Below are positions 57,999 through 64,000 of a DNA stretch of 64,000 nucleotides, one piece after another. The notes beneath the pieces are model-generated. The model was not told where the DNA came from, made no database searches, and worked only from the letters and a program-made list of their open reading frames with translations. The stretch is taken from NCBI GenBank assembly GCA_914767715.1, contig OU612075.1, positions 3,782,001 through 3,846,000 on the forward strand, written 5' to 3'. Each line of letters opens with the position of its first letter. Position 1 is the first letter of the stretch. The translations under genes and the position numbers were made by a program. This DNA comes from Membranipora membranacea. Lineage: Eukaryota; Bryozoa; Gymnolaemata; Cheilostomatida; Membraniporidae.

Positions 57999-58281
57999 GG
58001 GTAGTCTTCATGTATTACCTATATTTCTTGCTCCAAGAACTTGCAATGTCTTTTTATATGGACAATGGTGACAACAGGTTATGGCATGTTACTGAAATTC
58101 AGTGTCGCATGTCGAAAGACGATAATGACTTTGGTGTTCGGTGTAACAGAGTGGTATCAGAAGAGTTCCACTGAAGCACGCCAAGTCAACATGATTGCAC
58201 AGAATGTTTACTTGTAATAATAAAGTTATATCACTCTTTCCCACCACTTACCTTTTACCATATCTCTCCATCTTCTTGCAG

Positions 58282-58356
58282 GTGCTCAAAATATACAGAC
58301 CAGAGCACCATGCCAGACTGAAAAGCGGCTTACTACTCCTCATCACAGTTTTACAG
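58282..58356 (+). CDS. Candidate internal exon
   Basis: Acceptor CCATCTTCTTGCAG and donor TTTACAG/GTCTGT, 75 bp, open in two frames. In the frame A-Q-N-I-Q-T-R-A-P-C-Q-T-E-K-R-L-T-T-P it joins in phase to the next candidate at 58718. No motif recognised. Confidence 0.3.
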
Positions 58357-58717
58357 GTCTGTTACGATTATCGTCAAAATTGTACTGTGTCATTCTAGCG
58401 CTTTATTCTGGCCTGTAGATAATACAGCAGTGCTAATCGTATATCAAATACCAAAGGACTACGAAATTGTATTTGAGTTGTAACTGTATAAGATTCAACA
58501 GGGCAACCTCATCCATGGAACTGTACAGTACTGGCGGGCACTGGTATTAGGGTTTCGTATTTAGTAGAGGCTGGAAAACAGTGTGTTGCAAAAGAAGTGC
58601 ATCTCATTTGTATTGAAGCACTAAAAGATTATTATGCAAAAACATTTTAGCTAGACAAGACAAAATGATTTCACAAAACAATTTTGAACTTACATTTTAT
58701 CGTCTTGCATCACACAG

Positions 58718-58761
58718 GAAGAAGCAACAGCTGCTCTCTACTCCTAATAGAAGCCAGACAG
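58718..58761 (+). CDS. Candidate internal exon
   Basis: Acceptor TTGCATCACACAG and donor CCAGACAG/GTTTAT, 44 bp. Following 58282-58356 it reads G-R-S-N-S-C-S-L-L-L-I-E-A-R-Q. Another frame (K-K-Q-Q-L-L-S-T-P-N-R-S-Q-T) looks equally protein-like but does not fit the upstream phase. Confidence 0.28.
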
Positions 58762-59392
58762 GTTTATAATGTTCATGATGTGCCTGTAATCCGATTCGTC
58801 ATAAGCTTTGTAATTGATAGCACCATAGTACTGTTATGTTTTTGGATAACAAAAGGTAACTACCAGGCAACAGTTTCATCATTTTCTCAAGAGTAAATAT
58901 ATGCCTCATTCTTGAAGAGTTCATTGTCAGTTGAAATTGTATATCTTATGTTATGGACCGTGGTATTCTATATTTCAGATAGTACTATACATTGAATTGT
59001 ACTATACTGTACGATTGAATTCAGTGGTACTATATTATACTACACTATACTGAATCTATGTTATGTAATATATATAGTGTGACTGACAGCCACAGTCCTG
59101 CTTGTCAAACAGACCTTAGCTTCAATGTAAAGTATCAATGCAACCCTGACGTGATAAGATGGTGTAGTTAATCATTTGAATTTAAAGGCACTCACTATGT
59201 TTTCATTGCTTTCTCTTGCTTTTTTCATTCTACATATGTACCGAAACCTCCATTGGACTTGCTCCGGTCTGTTCCTATTATCCTCCATTCCATCGTCCGC
59301 AGGCTTTTCGTATCTAGAATATTCATATTGACTTTATAGAGCTTCCTATAAATCTGGAGGTTTTGACCTATGATGATTTGCTATTCTTTTAG

Positions 59393-59802
59393 ATTTACAT
59401 CACCAGTTGGAGTATCTCGTACACAGAAAAGTAATTGAGACTGTGTCACCAAATGCCTTGAAGCTTTACCTGAATCCGAATCTTGACAGACTCTGCCGAA
59501 CAAGCTCCCTGCTCACTTCTTTGTCCAAATTCTGGCTGACAAACTCTTTGAGGTCCTCTGAGCGGACCATCACGTCCTTCTATATCCACCGCAAAGCCTT
59601 CTTATGCAGTTGTCATCAAAGAGGTTTAGTTTTGTCTGATCAAGGAGTAACCCTGTCACTCCTTGTTCTGATAGTACCTCTAGAAATAATAGTAGTAATT
59701 TGTGTGAATTTTTTACATGTTGTGAGTTTCTTATCAATGTATCAACATACTATGATTGATCATCAAGGAGCCCTGTTACTCCTTGCTATGATTAAGCAAT
59801 GA
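59393..59802 (+). CDS. Open segment after a good acceptor, unknown
   Basis: Acceptor TTGCTATTCTTTTAG, then an open frame of more than 130 codons (L-H-H-Q-L-E-Y-L-V-H-R-K-V-I-E-T, then C-R-T-S-S-L-L-T-S-L). The second half becomes very hydrophobic and may be chance. The first 190 bp are richer in GC than the rest, so a terminal exon of that size is the most I would support. Not recognised. Confidence 0.3.
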
Positions 59803-60393
59803 ACTTCCTCTCCCTCTAGAGGAATCCCTTAGAACAACCTGTGGCCCCCCTGAGCCTTTCATATGGTCTGTTAACACGGATTTAACCGTCATATCTGGCT
59901 TCATGGTTGAAGAAATCATAAAAATTGCTTATCATTGAATAAATATCAGTCATCTTTTTTTCTTCCTGAACTTCCAAGCAGACAACAGTCTCTTTAGCTT
60001 GAACTTTTTAAATCAATTAATCTGTGTGGTGATATTATATCTCATTTGTAGAGAACCCTTGGGCCACAGGCTAGAAATGATAAACTTCTTTGTGTGTCCG
60101 CCATCTTAGATTTTAGGAATTGTCCCCTCTAAATTTATACAAGGGTAAACAACTCTCCGAAAGTAGTGCAAATTGTAGGCCAAGTTCCTATACATTATGT
60201 TTATTTTCACCAACTTTAATTTCGCTTGTGTCAGCCTGAAGCCGAAAGTATCACCAACATAGTCAAACAATTTTTTATCTAGTGATGAGGGAGCTACAGC
60301 CTGACCATCAAATTGATTTATTGGGCTAAGCTGGTGCTAAGTAAGTTCAAGAATGAGTTTAACATTGTTTCACTTCAGTAAGCAGGTATAAAA

Positions 60394-60460
60394 AACGCCA
60401 AAAGATCTGCAGCGCAAAGTTGAGTCTAAATATGTCCTATAAATTTCTGTAGCTCAGCAT
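60394..60460 (+). repeat. Isolated decayed satellite monomer fragment
   Basis: AACGCCAAAAGATCTGCAGC followed by GCAAAGTTGAGTC matches the reverse complement of the old monomer form at 41458-42238. It aligns, with more differences, to the GCGCCATTGGACTCGCAGCG region of the array in array orientation. It lies 19 kb from the array with no other monomer next to it. Confidence 0.65.
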
Positions 60461-60641
60461 AACTCCCCTCCCAATAAAGTCAGAAGCCCAATATTCCGGA
60501 ATATGAATGAGGTCGGTTAGGGCCTCAACTGGTTTGTGTTCCAAATAATTCAAGGGGTTAGAGAGTCTCCAACTCCTTGAATAGCTCGGACAGGATTTAA
60601 ATTTCTGAATGGTGGCGTATGGCAAGTTTTTTGAATACAAA

Positions 60642-60830
60642 GGTGAGAGTGTTTAAAACAATCGCTGACTTAAAACAAAGAGCCCCAGAGCCAAACAGAT
60701 TTCAGTTTTTTGCTGACAATAAAAGTATTATATATATATATGTGGATGAAATTCCTTAAGCAAAAGTGACAGTGTTTAAATTGGACACTGAACGAAAACA
60801 AAGATAGGCAGAGCCAAATATATTCCAGGT
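60642..60830. repeat. Diverged direct duplication
   Basis: GTGAGAGTGTTTAAA, AAAACAAAGA and CAGAGCCAAA (60642-60700) recur as GTGACAGTGTTTAAA, AAAACAAAGA and CAGAGCCAAA (60766-60815), about 124 bp apart. An (AT)n run lies between them (60732-60741). Confidence 0.6.
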
Positions 60831-60962
60831 TTGTGATGTGCATGAAATTACCAACGCAACGGTGTGAGAATGATTACAAAGACATTCAAATTTGTACGCG
60901 CTATGATATGCTTATTCGTGTGTTGTGGGTGGGAATTAGTGCTGTAACAATTTTGTATTTGG

Positions 60963-61514
60963 CTAGGACTGCCTCAATTCCGATTTTGGCATCGATTTTC
61001 CCGATTTCAATTTTTTTATTTTACACCTTCGATTTCGATATATGGTTTTAATGATGTGGCCAAGGAGAGAAGCACAGGGCCCTAAATTAGAGATTTCATT
61101 CACAGCTGCAATACATCCAAAGATGTAGCCTATGTAAAAGGCACACTCAGGCTTTGTCCCCAAAAAGCTATTCAGAACATATAGTATAATATTGAAAAAG
61201 TAACTAACGATTTTTTGACATGTTAGATCGACAAACACCAGACCTGGCAGTGATACCAGTACTGCTGCTGCTCCTGCCCCTCGAAATGAGCCTGAAGCAG
61301 CATCCTCCCCATAACCATCACTATCACCAAATGTCCCATCACTGTTGGCTGATGAAATTTTGTATTCAGCAAATTCTTTTGAATGAAGCTTGTTCATAGG
61401 TGCCCTCATGCTTTTTGTAGTATTGGCATCTTTCTGAGGCTTTTTCAGCTTGCAGATTTTACACTGCACCATGCATATCAGTTTTTTTTGCATCCAATCT
61501 TTCCAATATGTCAA
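60963..61514 (-). pseudogene. hAT transposase N-terminal remnant with damaged BED zinc finger
   Basis: A 183-codon frame on the minus strand. Near its start W-K-D-W is followed by C-K-I-C (Cys18 and Cys21) and A-N-T-T-K-S-M-R-A-P-M-N-K-L-H (His44). This matches the order of a BED-type zinc finger, C-x2-C then H-x4-H. The position expected to hold the first histidine is Pro39, so zinc binding should fail. The rest (acidic linker, then a hydrophobic tail) does not resemble the transposase core, and the frame runs to the element's left terminus. BED fingers are standard DNA-binding domains of hAT transposases, which agrees with the 8-bp duplications. Confidence 0.6.
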
Positions 61515-61658
61515 AAGAATTCCACATATCTGGTAATTGATGGATAACTAATATATTGTTCAACTCTAACTGCAGAGCTACTGTAATTACCTCTTGTCTC
61601 TTTCTGATGCTGAAGCCAATGATGCAGCACCATCAAAATAGGCAAAGATCCTATTCTA

Positions 61659-61982
61659 TTACGCTTCACACTGACAATGATCATCCCCTAAACACAAACA
61701 AATTTTTATTTGGAGAGAGAATTGAAGTGTGATAAGGTATTGTCTGAATGAAAAGAAGAATCGTAAAAACCTAGCCTTGTTCCCGCGGCCACGGATTTTG
61801 GTTCTTTTGGTTTGGTTGGTGGACTTGTATTTCTCGGTATAGTATCGGTAGATGTCTTCTGTTGTTTGAGCTCTAATCTTCACCACTTTGAGCTTTGACT
61901 TTTTCTCTGTTCCATAGGCAAATAAATTAACTTTGTCATTTATCATATTCAAAATAAATATAAATAAGTTGATTGCACTCAA
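61659..61982 (-). pseudogene. First coding segment of the hAT remnant
   Basis: A minus-strand frame containing M-I-N-D-K-V-N-L-F-A-Y-G-T-E-K and K-L-K-V-V-K-I, then a basic stretch (T-N-Q-T-K-R-T-K-I-R-G-R-G). The same start is encoded on the opposite strand at 62166-62240 (M-I-N-D-K-F-K-L-F-A-Y-G-T-E-K). This copy has about 46 bp between K-V-V-K-I and the basic stretch that the inverted copy lacks. A separate DNA-binding or nuclear-localising N-terminus is possible. Confidence 0.45.
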
Positions 61983-62310
61983 TTCTGCAGCAATAATGTG
62001 AAAACATGGCTAAATTAAAAAAAAAATTTAAAACACCCATCAGTATGACCATGGTCAAGGTCAAGGTCATGGTCATACTAATGGGTGCTTTAATTTTTTT
62101 TAACTTAGCCATGTTTTCACATTATTGCTGCAACATATAGTGCAATCAACTTATTTATATTCATTTTGAATATGATAAATGACAAATTTAAGTTATTTGC
62201 CTATGGAACAGAGAAAACGTCAAAGCTCAAAGTGGTGAAGATTAATACAAGGCCACCGACCAATAAAAAAAAACCAAAAACCAGGGCCGTGGGAACAAGG
62301 CTAGTAAAAA
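61772..62310. repeat. Large palindrome inside the hAT element
   Basis: Arms of about 240-265 bp: CTAGCCTTGTTCCCGCGGCC, TTTGAGCTTTGAC, TCTGTTCCATAGGCAAATAA, TTTATCATATTCAAAAT and AATAATGTGAAAACATGGCT in the left arm are answered inverted on the right. The centre is AGTATGACCATG, then a GTCAAG repeat, then CATGGTCATACT (62041-62081). Point differences between the arms show it is not a cloning or assembly foldback of identical sequence. Confidence 0.85.
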
Positions 62311-62740
62311 CCATATATCGGACCATAGTCATCGGGGCCAAATGTGACAATGAATTGACCGCTGTGCAATCGACTTCAGCTGTCACCTTATTGAATCGCG
62401 ATTAAGAGGTGTGATTGATTAGGTTTTCCCCCATATAAATTGTATTGTAACAGCACTAGTGGGAATCATGTTACCAGATTTCATACCACTCTTAATATTG
62501 TTAAATACTTATAAGTTTGCTAGCTTCTGTTCCATACCACTCCACTTTACTATGTATGCATCATTTGAGTTAACTTTCCCAATAATGTACAATACTCTCT
62601 AGCTCTCTGATTAATTATTCATGTAAGAGGCTGGAACTTAATGAAACTAAGGAAATCAATTACTCACACTACAGACTAATCTTTACACAAAGGCAGCATG
62701 TGCAGCGCCAGGCTTTATAAGTCTGTCCATTCTTCTACAG

Positions 62741-62791
62741 GCAGCAAACAGCACGAGCTGCAGCATCATGTGAAAACTCTGCTTGAAATCC
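62741..62791 (+). CDS. Candidate internal exon
   Basis: A strong acceptor (TCCATTCTTCTACAG) and donor (AAATCC/GTAAGT), 51 bp. Only one frame is open: S-K-Q-H-E-L-Q-H-H-V-K-T-L-L-E-I, helix-prone. It lies just right of the hAT element, and the partner exons are not identified. Confidence 0.4.
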
Positions 62792-63784
62792 GTAAGTCTT
62801 TGAATACAGATAAGCTCCATAGTCATTGTTTGAAGCTGTCTATTTCTGAAATTACTCTCTGCATTGTCATATATACTGAGGAAAGTAGGTGGCAATTTGA
62901 TCGCATGCTTTGAATTTGAGCTACAGATTTTGGCACATTTGATACGACGATTAACTTGTTCATATTTTATTGGCAGTCATGTCTTATAGTCATTTTCACA
63001 GTTCATACATCCCTAATATTTGACACTGAGCCACAGCAGTGGGGGCTATGAGCGTAATTTTTTAATTGGGCCTTCTTTTCAAGATATGAATTGAGGAAAC
63101 AAGTATCGAGATAGGGATGCAATAATTTTGGTTAAAAGTTTTTCGTTTTAAGGCCTGCCGTCTTCGCGATGTTACACTGATTTTTGTAAGAGCAAATCAA
63201 TGTGTCAATTCAATTCTATCAAAATTTCAACAATCCCAGCCAAAAGTTCACTCCAAAATGGGAAATTCAGAAAGCTGTAAGTCAACTTTGTTTGCAACAG
63301 TAGGACATTATGTGGCTTGACCGCATGAGATAATCAAATATTTGTAGCTAAACTAGATTTATGTGGTCTAAAACATATGCACTTCCTGACTTCAATGATC
63401 TGAATATTGGTTAAGTGATATAATATTTTGAGGTTTTGATTGTGGTGTTTGATGTTGATTGAATTCAATAGAATAGAACATAAGCATTTATATCTCAGTT
63501 CCCTAAAATATGTGATCTTTTATTTTACACCATGAACTTCGCTTAGATTTTCACCACTCATTTGTTGTTCTCAAACAGAAAAAGGCGATAAGTAATATTA
63601 TGTTAACAAAATCTGAGAGTACTATTATTGCTAAATTTTTAGTGCGACTGCGATCCGATTTGTTCATTCATTTGTTGAGGTTTTCTAAAAGTTTATAATT
63701 GAAGTAAATTAAAAATAACTTGTTAACCTCTCCTACATTAACATAGATAGAATAGCTTATTAGATTATAAAAGGTAATTTCTAT
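62792..63784. other. Stretch without a supported gene
   Basis: AT-rich. No repeat or RNA recognised. It would include the promoter or 5' UTR of the gene beginning at 63785, but I see no defined motif. Confidence 0.35.
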
Positions 63785-63853
63785 ATGAACGCTAGAAGTA
63801 ACGATTTTAATTTATCAGAATATTTGCAACGCTTTGTGACCCAGAAACAATCG
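63785..63853 (+). CDS. Candidate first coding exon of a gene leaving the window
   Basis: The ATG at 63785 opens M-N-A-R-S-N-D-F-N-L-S-E-Y-L-Q-R-F-V-T-Q followed by K-Q-S, 23 codons ending at the donor TCG/GTAAGT. A matching acceptor (TGTGATGTCTTTCAG) lies at 63981-63995, giving a 142-bp intron, and the next exon begins at 63996, five bases before the window ends. Too little remains to identify the protein. Confidence 0.5.
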
Positions 63854-64000
63854 GTAAGTATTGTTTGTGTAATTAGTAAGCATAGATATTTTTAAGATTG
63901 CATGATGAAATAAGATGAGATCAATAAAGATGTACATGCACTGTGGTTTGTGATTTTCTAATTGGACTGATGTGACAGTTTGTGATGTCTTTCAGCATAT

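Larger units (their letters stand above)
60937..62458 (-). mobile_element. hAT transposon, internally rearranged, 1,522 bp
   Basis: Termini are TAGTGCTGTAACAAT on the left and ATTGTAACAGCACTA on the right, inverted copies apart from one base. Both flanks are the exact 8-bp GTGGGAAT (60929-60936 and 62459-62466). The minus strand carries remains of a transposase start (see 60963-61514 and 61659-61982). The C-terminal catalytic (RNase H-like) part and the dimerisation domain are absent, so the element is not autonomous. Its right half is a large palindrome made from the first coding segment. Confidence 0.92.

Overview
The window looks like an animal nuclear genome of fairly low GC content. It has no bacterial-style gene clusters. 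It has long non-coding stretches, short exon-like open segments with GT-AG splice signals, non-LTR retrotransposon remains, hAT-type DNA transposons with 8-bp target-site duplications, tRNA-derived SINE-like heads and a very large satellite array. I cannot name the species. A non-vertebrate metazoan is my best guess, with low confidence.

Layout. Bases 1-307 are unique flank. From 308 to 41457 the window is one head-to-tail satellite with a 186-bp monomer and some 188-bp variants. It is broken twice: by a 500-N assembly gap (11117-11616) and by a 13.1-kb non-satellite island (22423-35548). The satellite has higher-order structure: a 4,779-bp super-unit repeated about twice at 1.0-11.1 kb, and another set of multi-kb blocks at 11.6-22.4 and 35.5-41.5 kb. 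At 41458 the array ends in decayed monomers of opposite orientation.

The island starts and ends in a 19-bp imperfect inverted repeat (18/19), and the satellite phase resumes exactly across it with only a 2-bp GT duplicated. It therefore reads as a single large insertion into a pre-existing monomer. It holds no transposase that I can recognise. It holds exon-like pieces, two copies of a short palindromic MITE, tRNA-like heads and a long segment that is collinear with the region to the right of the array.

Right of the array (42.2-64 kb) lie a 640-bp palindrome, the diverged paralogue of the island interior (45.4-52.9 kb), three non-autonomous hAT elements (45.75, 50.29 and 60.94 kb; the last with a broken BED zinc-finger transposase start), three LINE fragments (51.4, 52.9, 55.5 kb), and a string of exon-like segments from 54.4 to 63.9 kb. 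I could not join these into a recognisable host gene, apart from a credible first coding exon and intron at 63785-63995.

The strongest candidates for something not yet described are the inverted-repeat-bounded island sitting in satellite phase, the satellite's nearly invariant core next to a variable window, and the hAT element that carries an inverted copy of its own transposase start.
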